From CAVQHY01 sp963712465 (GTDB lineage: Bacteria; Actinomycetota; Thermoleophilia; Gaiellales; Gaiellaceae): 64,000 bases of DNA. Numbering within the stretch: the first letter of the stretch is position 1; each line of letters opens with the position of its first letter. The translations under genes were made by a program, and so were the position numbers. Location: positions 558,001-622,000 of the forward strand of contig CAVQHY010000008.1 in the NCBI GenBank assembly GCA_963712465.1. Reading direction: 5' to 3'. Under the pieces are notes generated by a model. It was not told where the DNA came from and did not search any database. It was given only the letters and a program-made list of their open reading frames with translations. This document shows, in pieces, positions 17,842 through 25,897 of the stretch.

Positions 17842-18774
17842 GTGCGCGCGCTTCGGTTCCATGCGCCGGGCGACCTCCGGGTCGAGCAGGTTCCCGACCC
17901 TGTGCCCGAGCCGGGCGACGTCGTCGTTCGCGTCGAGGTCGCGCTCACGGACGGCACGGATGCAAAGGCGTTTCGCCGCGGGCACCCGCTGCTCCTGGCC
18001 GAGACGCCCAGCCTGTTCGGGCACGAGTTCTGCGGAATCGACGCCTCAGGTCGGCGCGTCGTCGCGGCGAACTCCGCACCGTGTGGGTCGTGCCCTGCCT
18101 GCGGGCGTGGCCAGGAGGAGCTGTGCGAGAACCTGAAGCCGTTTCTGAACGGCGCGTACGCCGAGCTGCTCCTGATCCCCGCACGAATCGCCGAGCGGAA
18201 CTTTCTGCACGTGCCGCCTGCGCTCGCTCCCGAGGTCGCAGCGCTGGCCGAGCCGCTCGCGTGCTGTCTCCACGGTGTCGCCCGAGCTCGTGTCGAGCCC
18301 GGCCAGACCGTGGCCGTGGTCGGGCTCGGGCCGATCGGGCTGATGCTCTGCGCCTGCGCTCGCGACGCCGGGGCGGCCGTGATCGCGGTCGGCGGCCGGG
18401 CCGGGCGACGAGACCTGGCTCGGCTCTTCGGCGCGTCGCCCGGCGACGGGCGCGGCGCCGACGTCGTGATCGAGGCGGTCGGCACGGCGGAGGCCTGGCA
18501 CGACGCGCTCGCGCTCGTCCGGCCGGGCGGTACGGTCGTCTTCTTCGGCGGCCGGCCGATCGAGGTCGACACGTTTCGCCTCCACTACGAGGAGCTGACC
18601 CTGACCGGCTCCTTCCACCACACGCCGCGCATGTTCCGCGCGGCGCTCGCGTTCCTCGCGAGCGGCGCCTACCCCTGGGAGCGCCTGCTCACCCACCGCG
18701 TCGGGCTCGAGGGCGTCGCGGCGCTGCTCGCCGACCCGCCCACGGACTACCTGAAGGCGGCGGTTCACCCCTAG
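17842..18774 (+). CDS. Zinc-containing alcohol dehydrogenase (sorbitol/threonine type)
   Basis: 310 residues from GTG 17842. The structural-zinc Cys ladder is intact (CGSCPACGRGQEELC), GHEFCG supplies His, and ALAEPLACCLHG the distal Glu. The usual catalytic-zinc Cys of the N-terminal GxCGTD motif is replaced by Thr (ALTDGTD), so zinc ligation may be unusual. Rossmann motif VGLGPIGLM near residue 160. It is shorter than the usual 340-350 residues. It stands alone between tRNA-Ala and pspA. Confidence 0.85.
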   Translation: MRALRFHAPGDLRVEQVPDPVPEPGDVVVRVEVALTDGTDAKAFRRGHPLLLAETPSLFGHEFCGIDASGRRVVAANSAPCGSCPACGRGQEELCENLKPFLNGAYAELLLIPARIAERNFLHVPPALAPEVAALAEPLACCLHGVARARVEPGQTVAVVGLGPIGLMLCACARDAGAAVIAVGGRAGRRDLARLFGASPGDGRGADVVIEAVGTAEAWHDALALVRPGGTVVFFGGRPIEVDTFRLHYEELTLTGSFHHTPRMFRAALAFLASGAYPWERLLTHRVGLEGVAALLADPPTDYLKAAVHP

Positions 18775-18816
18775 CTCGCTAGGATCACCCGCAGCGACCC
18801 AAGGAGGCTGACACAC

Positions 18817-19557
18817 ATGGCCGGTCTGCTCGCAAGAGCCTCGACCGTCGTCAAGGCGAAGTTCTCGAAGCTCCTCGACCGGGCGGAGGACCCCGAGGAG
18901 ACGCTCGACTACTCCTACGAGAAGCAGCTCGAGCTTCTGCAGAACGTGAAGAAGGGCGTCGCGGACGTCGTCACCGCGAAGAAGCGCCTCGAGCTGCAGA
19001 GCGCGAAGCTCGAGCAGGAGATGACCAAGCTCGACGGCCAGGCCAGGCAGGCGCTCGCCCAGGGTCGTGAAGACCTCGCCCGCGCAGCCCTCGAGCGCAA
19101 GACGCTCGCCCAGGGCCAGCTCCAGGCCCTCGACGAGCAGGTCGCCGGGCTCGAGGCCCAGCAGGAGAAGCTGATCGACAGCGAGAAGCGGCTGTCCGCG
19201 AAGGTCGAGGCCTTTCGCAGCCAGAAGGAGGTCATCAAGGCCCAGTACTCGGCCGCCGAGGCACAGGTCAAGATCGGGGAGGCCGCGAGCGGGATCGGCG
19301 AGGAGATGGCCGACACCGGCCTCGCGATCCAGCGGGCCAAGGACAAGACCGAGCAGATGCAGGCCCGCGCGGCAGCCGTCGACGAGCTGATCGAGGCCGG
19401 GACGCTCGAGGACTTCACCTCCGACAAGACGCAGCTCGACCGCGAGCTCGAGCAGCTCAGCGCCCAGGGCTCGGTCGACGCCGAGCTCGAGCAGCTCAAG
19501 GCCGAGCTCGGCGCCGGGGCTCCGGCGAAGGAGCTCGAGGGAGGTGCGAAGCAGTGA
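18817..19557 (+). CDS. pspA: Phage shock protein A (PspA/IM30 family)
   Basis: 246 residues, with AAGGAGG about 9 bases before ATG 18817 and a TAGGAT box further up, so this gene has a normal leader. Almost entirely coiled coil after an amphipathic N-terminal helix (LLARASTVVKAKFSKLLDRA) that binds stressed membrane. Highly charged heptads continue to the end. It is an ESCRT-III-like membrane-repair protein. A GTGA overlap couples it to pspAA, and the convergent pspAB-htpX genes belong to the same system. Confidence 0.93.
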   Translation: MAGLLARASTVVKAKFSKLLDRAEDPEETLDYSYEKQLELLQNVKKGVADVVTAKKRLELQSAKLEQEMTKLDGQARQALAQGREDLARAALERKTLAQGQLQALDEQVAGLEAQQEKLIDSEKRLSAKVEAFRSQKEVIKAQYSAAEAQVKIGEAASGIGEEMADTGLAIQRAKDKTEQMQARAAAVDELIEAGTLEDFTSDKTQLDRELEQLSAQGSVDAELEQLKAELGAGAPAKELEGGAKQ

Positions 19558-19850
19558 TCGTGCGGATCATGGGCGAGGGTCAGTACCGCGCCGACGACAC
19601 AATGCTCGTGAAGCTCGACAAGCTCGACGATCGCGCGATGGCCGCGCTCGAGCGAAACGACGAGCCCGACCTCGACGCGGCGCTCGACGAGATGGCCGCC
19701 CTCGTCCGCGCGGAGGGCACACCGGTGCCCCACCAGGAGATCACGACCTCCGACGTGCTCATTCCACCGAGCGACCTGACCCTCGAGGAGACCCGAGAGC
19801 TCTTCTCGGAGGACGGCCTCATCCCCGACCTGCCGAGCCGAGAAACCTGA
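19554..19850 (+). CDS. pspAA: PspA-associated protein PspAA
   Basis: 98 residues from GTG 19554, overlapping pspA by 4 bases. It begins MIVRIMGEGQYRADD and has the short acidic helical pattern of the PspAA domain that accompanies PspA in actinobacteria and archaea. It is thought to partner or modulate PspA. The end (FSEDGLIPDLP) matches the usual C-terminus of the family. Confidence 0.85.
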   Translation: MIVRIMGEGQYRADDTMLVKLDKLDDRAMAALERNDEPDLDAALDEMAALVRAEGTPVPHQEITTSDVLIPPSDLTLEETRELFSEDGLIPDLPSRET

Positions 19851-19860
19851 GCGTCTAGGC

Positions 19861-19923
19861 GTCTGTCCGGAAACCCAGTCCCGCCCGAAGGCGGCGCGTA
19901 GGCACCCGGGTTTCCGGACAGAC
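19861..19923. terminator. Perfect 16-bp inverted repeat between convergent psp genes
   Basis: The arm GTCTGTCCGGAAACCC (19861-19876) is exactly complementary to 19908-19923, with a 31-base GC-rich loop. The stem grows by about four pairs if one C is bulged. No T-tract follows. It lies 10 bases after pspAA and just before the convergent gene's stop, so a bidirectional terminator is the likely role. Confidence 0.65.
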
Positions 19924-19924
19924 C

Positions 19925-20419
19925 CTAAAGCTCCGGGGTGAGCTCGCGCGCAACCGCGTCGAGCCACGACTCGCTGCCGGAGGCGCCTGCGACGCGCGCG
20001 ATCGCACGCCGTAGTTCGGCCTCGAGCACGGGGCGTGCGCCGGGGCGCTCCGCCCGGTAGAGGACGTGCCCCGCGCGCGCGCCGGCGACGACACGCACCC
20101 GGCGAACGAGTACGGTGCCGCCGCCGTCGGGGAGCGAGACCTCGACCGACCCGTCCGGCCTGCGGCCGGCGGGCGAGCGGCGATCGCGTACCGGTGGGAT
20201 CCACTCCGTCGTCGGAGGCACATGGCCCGCGAGAACGAGCAGTGGGCTCGAGGCCGCAATCGGGTCGTGATCGCCGATCCGGAGCCGGCGGTGGGTGCCG
20301 CAGAGAGCACAGCGCACGCCCGCCGCCCAGCGACCGGCGACCTCGTCGAACGCCTGCACGGCCTCGAAGGCGTGTCCCGGCGGCCACGAGAGCCAGCACC
20401 CCAGCCGAGCCCCGCTCAC
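19925..20419 (-). CDS. Hypothetical protein in the psp/htpX module
   Basis: 164 residues from GTG 20419, overlapping the pspAB stop by GTGA. It opens with a Trp/Phe-containing stretch (LGCWLSWPPGHAFEAVQAF), has a single CALC pair in a VRCALCGTHRRLRIGD segment, then an Arg-rich second half with a GSVEVSLPDGG strand. No membrane helix or family is recognised. Strict coupling to pspAB and htpX suggests a role in membrane or protein stress. Confidence 0.7.
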   Translation of the reverse strand: MSGARLGCWLSWPPGHAFEAVQAFDEVAGRWAAGVRCALCGTHRRLRIGDHDPIAASSPLLVLAGHVPPTTEWIPPVRDRRSPAGRRPDGSVEVSLPDGGGTVLVRRVRVVAGARAGHVLYRAERPGARPVLEAELRRAIARVAGASGSESWLDAVARELTPEL

Positions 20420-20991
20420 GTGTCGAGCGGCGCGTCGTAGAGCGCGAGCCAGCGGGTCAGGTCGGGCTCGATCGGCAGCTCGCCCTCGAGCTCGTTCTTG
20501 AGCCGCAGCTCCTCGGCGTTGTCCCGCGTCTGCCCCTCGCCCGTCGGGATGAACGGCCAGAACGTTCCGCGCTTGTATCCGTAGACGAGGTTTGTCTCCC
20601 GGCCGCCGCCCTCGAACCTGAACACCGCGCCGAGCAGCTGCTCGCCGAAGCCCCGCGCCTGGAGCTCGGAGCTGACGAGGTGCACGGTCGTGACGAGGTC
20701 CTCGAAATCCGGGTCGCGAACGACGACCCACTGGTAGCCGAGGGCGTCCTGGCGGCGACGAACCTCAGAGCCCGAGTCGCGCGTGGCGACTGCCAGCAGC
20801 TCGTCGATCTCCTGCTCGGCCCGGGAGAAGTCCGCAGCCGAGAGCGGCTTGAAGACGACTGCCGAGACACCCGCCGTTTTCAACCCCAGAGCGCTCTGCA
20901 GGTGGACGTAGGCGGTCGACAGCGCGAACAGCCTGTCGAGGTTCGCCCGCCTGAGCTTCTTGCGACCGAAGACGATGTCGCCGAGCCCCAC
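20416..20991 (-). CDS. pspAB: PspA-associated protein PspAB
   Basis: 191 residues from GTG 20991, directly abutting the htpX stop. The start MGLGDIVFGRKKLRRANLD, the ALGYQWVVVRDPDFEDLVT centre and the GYKRGTFWPFIPTGEGQTRD segment fit the PspAB family found next to HtpX and PspA. Soluble; exact biochemistry unknown. Confidence 0.85.
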   Translation of the reverse strand: MGLGDIVFGRKKLRRANLDRLFALSTAYVHLQSALGLKTAGVSAVVFKPLSAADFSRAEQEIDELLAVATRDSGSEVRRRQDALGYQWVVVRDPDFEDLVTTVHLVSSELQARGFGEQLLGAVFRFEGGGRETNLVYGYKRGTFWPFIPTGEGQTRDNAEELRLKNELEGELPIEPDLTRWLALYDAPLDT

Positions 20992-21903
20992 CTACGCGGC
21001 GAGCGGCTTGCCCATCTCCTGAGCGATCGCGGCGAGGCGGGCGAGGCGCTTCTCGAGCGGCGGGTGCGTCATGAACAGCTCGCCGAACGACGACTTCCAG
21101 GTCGTGGGGACGATGAAGAAGGCGTTCATCCCGGCGACCTCGCGCAGGTCGCGCTCGGGGATCCGCGTCATCTGGCTCGCGATCTTCTGGAGGGCGCTCA
21201 TCAGGTACTCCGGCGCGCCGGTGATCAGGGCCGCGCCGCGGTCGGCCGCATACTCGCGGTACCGGGAGATCGTCAGGATGAGGACATAGCTGATCGCGTA
21301 GGTGATGATCGAGACGACGAGCATGATCAGCCACACGGGCGCCGAGTTGTTGTCGCGGTTGCCGCCGCTGAACATCCCCGCGTAGAGGCCGAAGCGCGTC
21401 AGCATCGCGGCGACCATCGAGAAGAAGCTCGCAATCGTCATGATCGCCACGTCGCGGTTGGCGACGTGCGAGAGCTCGTGGGCGATCACCCCCTCGATCT
21501 CGCGCGGCTCGAGCCGGCGCCAGAGACCCTCGGTCACGGCGACGACCGCCCGCCTGGGACTCCGGCCGGTGGCGAAGGCGTTCGGAACGTCCGAGGGGAC
21601 GATCGCGATGCGCGGCTTGGGAAGGTCGGCGAGCGCGCACAGCCGCTCGACCATGTCGTGGAGCTCGGGCGCCTGATCGCGCTCGACGACCTTGGCGCCG
21701 GACGCGGCCAGCGCGATCTTGTCCGACGTGAAGTACTGGAGGAAGGCGAAGCCGCCGATCAGCACGACGGCGAGGAGGATCCCGCCGTTGAACAGCTGGA
21801 TCAGCACGATGAAGAAGACGACGTAGAGCAGTCCGAGCAGGAACGTCGTCAGGAGCATGCGCGCCGAAAGACCGGCGTCGCGACCGTAAGCCTTGCGTCT
21901 CAT
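20992..21903 (-). CDS. htpX: HtpX-type zinc metalloprotease
   Basis: 303 residues. Two N-terminal membrane helices (about residues 15-58), zinc motif HELSH near residue 142, further helices, and the AADRGAALITG segment supplying the third ligand Glu. M48 proteases of this type degrade damaged membrane proteins from the cytoplasmic side. It heads the minus-strand run htpX-pspAB-hypothetical, facing pspA-pspAA. Confidence 0.93.
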   Translation of the reverse strand: MRRKAYGRDAGLSARMLLTTFLLGLLYVVFFIVLIQLFNGGILLAVVLIGGFAFLQYFTSDKIALAASGAKVVERDQAPELHDMVERLCALADLPKPRIAIVPSDVPNAFATGRSPRRAVVAVTEGLWRRLEPREIEGVIAHELSHVANRDVAIMTIASFFSMVAAMLTRFGLYAGMFSGGNRDNNSAPVWLIMLVVSIITYAISYVLILTISRYREYAADRGAALITGAPEYLMSALQKIASQMTRIPERDLREVAGMNAFFIVPTTWKSSFGELFMTHPPLEKRLARLAAIAQEMGKPLAA

Positions 21904-22060
21904 CAGATCTCTCTCATTCCCTCCGGGCGATTACACCAATTGTACGTTCAGGCCCCCCTCGCACCCCCGTCGCCCCCGGTGTCGAGGCGATCTTCTTCGT
22001 TTCCTAACAGTTGCCATCCATCGGCGACCGCATCCCCGAAACGGCCGCTGCGACGGCGTG

Positions 22061-22066
22061 TAGACT
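22061..22066 (+). promoter_or_regulatory. -10 box TAGACT of a leaderless promoter (cytochrome c)
   Basis: TAGACT, 7 bases, then ATG 22074. Same hexamer and near-identical spacing as at 13666 and 25885. Confidence 0.55.
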
Positions 22067-22073
22067 CGCCGCG

Positions 22074-22820
22074 ATGCGTGGCTCCTGGCTCCTCGCGCTC
22101 GTTCTCTCGGCGGGCGTCGCTCTCGGTGTCGTGGTCGCGGGCTGCGGAGGCCAGGAGGATCTCTCGACCGCGCCCGACACGGTGGTCGGAACGCTCGCCG
22201 TGCCGAAACAGCAGGAGCTCCCGCCTGGCGATGCCGCCGCCGGTAAGGAGGTGTTCGCCTCGGCGGGCTGCGGTGGATGCCACACCCTCACGGCTGCCGG
22301 GTCGAACGGCAACGTCGGTCCAAACCTCGACGACGCGAAGCCGACGTACGAGCGCGCCGTGTCGCGGGTCACCAACGGCGCGGGCGTGATGCCGGCGTTC
22401 AAGGGCACACTGGACGACCAGCAGATCGCCGACGTCGTCACCTTCGTCGTCGAGTCGACCGGCGGGACCGTGCCCGCCGCGTCCTCAGGAGGAGGCGCAA
22501 CGACCGAGCCCGCCACTACGGCCGCCGAGACGACCGGGCCCGCCACCACGGCTGCCGAGACCACCGAGGAGGCGGCCGCGGGCGAGGGCGACCCGGTCGC
22601 GGGCAAGGCGGTCTTCGCCTCTGCCGGCTGCGGCAGCTGCCATACGTTCGCCGACGCCGGCTCGACCGGGAACGTGGGCCCGAACCTCGACGACGCGTCG
22701 CCCTCGTACGACAAGGCGGTGGAACGGGTCACGAACGGCAAGCCGCCCATGCCGTCGTTCCAGGGGCAGCTCACCGAGCAGCAGATCGCCGACGTCGCCG
22801 CCTACGTCTCGGGCGGCTGA
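22074..22820 (+). CDS. Diheme cytochrome c lipoprotein
   Basis: 248 residues from ATG 22074. Lipoprotein signal peptide: hydrophobic run LALVLSAGVALGVVVAG then Cys about residue 24. Two tandem class I cytochrome c domains follow, each with a heme site (CGGCH and CGSCH) and a distal Met in a VMPAF or PMPSF context. They are clearly duplicates, sharing the FASAGC and GPNLDDA segments. A Thr/Glu/Ala-rich linker (about residues 143-180) joins them. Likely an outer-face electron carrier. The -10 box 7 bases upstream argues against the longer ORF from 22011. Confidence 0.92.
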   Translation: MRGSWLLALVLSAGVALGVVVAGCGGQEDLSTAPDTVVGTLAVPKQQELPPGDAAAGKEVFASAGCGGCHTLTAAGSNGNVGPNLDDAKPTYERAVSRVTNGAGVMPAFKGTLDDQQIADVVTFVVESTGGTVPAASSGGGATTEPATTAAETTGPATTAAETTEEAAAGEGDPVAGKAVFASAGCGSCHTFADAGSTGNVGPNLDDASPSYDKAVERVTNGKPPMPSFQGQLTEQQIADVAAYVSGG

Positions 22821-23644
22821 TCCTCCCACCCGACTTCCCCCGCGACGTCCAGGCGATCGCCTGCGACTTCGACCGCACCCTCGTCTGGGAGGATCTCGAG
22901 CTGCGGCCCCGCACGCTGCGAGCGATCACCGCCGCGCGTGCCGCCGGGATCCACGTGCTCATCGTCACGGGCCGCATGTGGCGATCTGTTCGCCCCTATG
23001 CGCTCGAGGCGGGGATCGACGCGCCCGTCGTCTGCTACCAGGGGGCGGCCGTGATCGAGCCTGCCACCGGCGAGTTTCTCCTCCACAGGCCGATCTCGAT
23101 CGACCTCGCCCGCGAGGTGATCGGAGCCGTCGCCACCGAGAGCCTCCCACTGAACTGCTACGTCGACGACGAGCTCTACGTCGCCGAGCACACACCCGAG
23201 TCGGAGCGCTACGCGGGCTTCCAGAAGCTCGCCGTCCAGGCCGTCGGCGACCTCGCGACGTGGCTCTCGAAGCCGCCCACGAAGCTCGTCACCGTCGGCG
23301 ACCCCGAGCTTCTCGACGGGGTCGAGGTGCGGATGAAGGAACGTTTCCGCGATCGCCTGTTCATCTCGAAGTCCCTGCCGTTCTTCCTCGAGTTCGCGAG
23401 CCCGGAGGTCTCCAAGGGCTCCGGGCTCGCCTTCGTGGCAGAGCGGGTCGGCTTCTCGCTCGAGCGGACGATCGGGATCGGCGACGGCGAGAACGACCGG
23501 GAGCTGCTCCAGTGGGCCGGCTACGGCGTGGCGGTGGCGAACGCGCACGCGAGCCTGCTCGAGATCGCTGACTGGGTGTGCCCGCCTGCCGAGGAGGAGG
23601 GGGTTGCCCAGGTGATCGAGGGGATGCTGGAGCACCGGCCCTGA
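22817..23644 (+). CDS. Cof-type HAD-superfamily phosphatase (probable CTG start)
   Basis: About 275 residues. HAD motif I is DFDRTL near residue 17, motif II LIVTGRM, and the late GIGDGENDRELL with conserved Asp residues; a C2-type cap lies between, as in HAD-IIB sugar/nucleotide phosphatases. There is no ATG, GTG or TTG between the previous gene and motif I. The only codon at a coupled position is CTG 22817, which overlaps the cytochrome stop as CTGA. I therefore place the start there, provisionally. Confidence 0.82.
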   Translation: MILPPDFPRDVQAIACDFDRTLVWEDLELRPRTLRAITAARAAGIHVLIVTGRMWRSVRPYALEAGIDAPVVCYQGAAVIEPATGEFLLHRPISIDLAREVIGAVATESLPLNCYVDDELYVAEHTPESERYAGFQKLAVQAVGDLATWLSKPPTKLVTVGDPELLDGVEVRMKERFRDRLFISKSLPFFLEFASPEVSKGSGLAFVAERVGFSLERTIGIGDGENDRELLQWAGYGVAVANAHASLLEIADWVCPPAEEEGVAQVIEGMLEHRP

Positions 23645-23682
23645 CCGGCGCCGACGGCACTCGAGCCCGCAGGATCTCCCCG

Positions 23683-25863
23683 GTGCTCGGGGGCCGCATT
23701 CACGACCCGGGCCGGGTCACCCTTCGCCGGGCCACACGGGTGACGCTCGTCCTGCCCCCGTTCTTCGCGATCGCGCTCGTGGTTCTCGACAACGACGTGC
23801 TCGCCACGTTCCTGGGTTTCGGGCTCTTCGCCATGCTCGTGTTCGCGGACTTCGGCGGCCCGCCGGCGCGGCGAGCTCGGGATTACCTCGGCCTCGCGGC
23901 GGCCGGGGCGGTGCTGATCGCGGTCGCGACAGCTCTGAGCGACTATCCGTGGGCGGCCGCAACCGGGATGGGGGTCGTCGCCTTCGCGATCACGTTCGCC
24001 GGCGTCCTCGGCGGCCCGTTCGTCGTCGGAGCACCCGCCGCGACGCTCTCCTTCGTACTGGCCGTGACCATCCCCGCGCAGGCCGGCGACATTCCCGACC
24101 GCCTCGTCGGTTGGGTCGTGGCCGGGATCGTCGCCGCCGGGGCAGCGACCGTCCTCTGGCCGAAGGCAGAGAGCATGACGCTTCGACTCGAGGCCGCGAC
24201 CGCCGCCGCGAGCCTGTCCCGCCTCGTCGGCGCCCTGGCGGCCGAGGAGCCCGACACGGCCGAAGCCGCTCGAGCTCGCGAGAGCGCCGCCTCGGCCATG
24301 GACGAGCTCGAGCGCACGTCGACGGCCGCGCGGCACCGTCCCGACACGACCACGCGTGGCCAGGCGCTCGTGTACCTCGTCGACGAACTGCTGCTCGTTC
24401 AGCGAACCGCAGAGGCGCTGTCACACGAGCGTCCGACGGAGAGATCGCTCGGGCCCGCAGAGCGGCGCCTGGCGCGCTCGGCCGCTTCGGCCCTGAGCGC
24501 GACGTCGGACGCTCTGCGATCCGGCGCCGGGGACATCGATCTCGACACGTTCGAGAGCGAGCGGCGGGCCCACGGCGACGCGCTCGACTCGTTCGTCGCG
24601 CGGCCCCAGCAGGGCGGCGAACAGCGCATGGCCGCGCTCGACGACATCTTCCTCGTTCGCATCCTCTCGTTCGGCGTGTTCTCGTCGGCGGCGAACGCGA
24701 TGCTCGCCACGACCGGCCGGCTCCCGCGCCTCGACGCGGCCATCCGACCGCTCGTCCCGATCGACGTGGGCAGCATCGGTGGCCTGCGGTCGAAGCTCTC
24801 CGCTCACGCGAGGCTCGACTCGGTCTGGGTCCGGGCGGGTATCCGGACCGGGCTCGCGCTCGGCGTTGCCGTCCTCGTCGCGACGCTCGGACGGGTCGAC
24901 CACGGATTCTGGGTCGCACTCGCCACGATGTCGGTGCTGAAGTCGAGCGCGTCCGGTACGCGCCACACGGCGTGGCAGAGCCTGCTCGGCACGCTCGCCG
25001 GCTTCGGCATCGCGAGCGCCTTCCTCGCCGCGGGCGGCGCCGCCCGGCCCGCTCTCTGGGTCGCACTGCCGATCTGCGTCTTTCTGTCCGCGTTCACGCC
25101 GACGGCCGTGCACTTTGCCGTCGGGCAGGCGTCGTTCACGCTGTTCGTCGTCGTGTTGTTCAACCTGATCGAGCCGCAGGGCTGGCGAACCGGTCTGATC
25201 CGGGTCGAGGACATAGCTATCGGTGCAGCCACCGCGATCTTCGTGGGCGGCCTGCTCTGGCCCCGCGGAGCCGGGGCGCTGCTCCGCCAGGCCGTGGCCG
25301 AGCTGTACGGAGCAAGCGCGACCTCGATTCGGGCGGCCGCCGGGGCCGCGCTGGGTCGGGCTCCGGCATCCGAGGCCACGCAAGCGGCCGCAGCGGCCGA
25401 GGCAGCGACAGGCCGCGCGAGCGACGCGTTCGCCACCTATCTCAACGAGCAGGGCTCGAAGCGAGTCCCCGTCTCGACCTGGTCGCCGATCCTCACCGTG
25501 GGGGCGCTGCTGTGGATCGAGGGGCTCGCCGTCGACGCCTTGCGAGAGCGGCGCGGCCCGGTCCGCGGCCATGCCGAGACGGCCGATCTGGTCGCCGCCG
25601 ACGCGGTCGCGCTCGAGGGTGAGGTGGCCGCCGCAGGCCGGGCGATCGTCAGGCGCGCGGCTCCGCCGCAGGTCTCTGCCGGGGCCGACGCGCGCCGGGC
25701 GGTCACGCAGGCGCTCGCAGCCACGTCGTCCGCCGACGCACACGACGTTCTCCTGCTCGCATGGGTCACCGAGTGGATCGACTACGCGCGCCGGCTGCTC
25801 GACGGCGTCGCCGAGCCGATCGCGCAGGCCGCCGCCGTCGAGGCACGCCCGTGGTGGCGGTGA
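23683..25863 (+). CDS. FUSC-family membrane protein (aromatic acid exporter-like)
   Basis: About 726 residues from GTG 23683; a CTG at 23641 overlapping the HAD stop (CTGA) is an alternative start. Two membrane blocks, about residues 20-165 and 400-530, each of several short helices, with long soluble segments between and after. This is the fusaric acid resistance/YccS-like architecture, and WVALATMSVLKSS in the second block is typical. It probably exports aromatic or other organic acids. The C-terminal soluble part is Ala-rich and helical. Confidence 0.82.
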   Translation: MLGGRIHDPGRVTLRRATRVTLVLPPFFAIALVVLDNDVLATFLGFGLFAMLVFADFGGPPARRARDYLGLAAAGAVLIAVATALSDYPWAAATGMGVVAFAITFAGVLGGPFVVGAPAATLSFVLAVTIPAQAGDIPDRLVGWVVAGIVAAGAATVLWPKAESMTLRLEAATAAASLSRLVGALAAEEPDTAEAARARESAASAMDELERTSTAARHRPDTTTRGQALVYLVDELLLVQRTAEALSHERPTERSLGPAERRLARSAASALSATSDALRSGAGDIDLDTFESERRAHGDALDSFVARPQQGGEQRMAALDDIFLVRILSFGVFSSAANAMLATTGRLPRLDAAIRPLVPIDVGSIGGLRSKLSAHARLDSVWVRAGIRTGLALGVAVLVATLGRVDHGFWVALATMSVLKSSASGTRHTAWQSLLGTLAGFGIASAFLAAGGAARPALWVALPICVFLSAFTPTAVHFAVGQASFTLFVVVLFNLIEPQGWRTGLIRVEDIAIGAATAIFVGGLLWPRGAGALLRQAVAELYGASATSIRAAAGAALGRAPASEATQAAAAAEAATGRASDAFATYLNEQGSKRVPVSTWSPILTVGALLWIEGLAVDALRERRGPVRGHAETADLVAADAVALEGEVAAAGRAIVRRAAPPQVSAGADARRAVTQALAATSSADAHDVLLLAWVTEWIDYARRLLDGVAEPIAQAAAVEARPWWR

Positions 25864-25884
25864 ACGCGATGCTCCCCGGCCTCC

Positions 25885-25890
25885 TAGACT
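25885..25890 (+). promoter_or_regulatory. -10 box TAGACT of a leaderless promoter (serS)
   Basis: TAGACT, 7 bases, GTG 25898. It lies in the 34-base gap after the FUSC gene. Confidence 0.55.
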
Positions 25891-25897
25891 CCTCGGC

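Noticed and set aside
20035..22389. A 784-codon + strand open frame over the pspAB/htpX region
   Set aside because: It is antisense to clear pspAB and htpX genes, and is Arg/Glu-rich without any domain.
23641..23682. CTG 23641 as certain start of the FUSC gene
   Set aside because: A normal GTG at 23683 still precedes all membrane segments, so the non-canonical start is not required here, unlike in the HAD and vapC cases.
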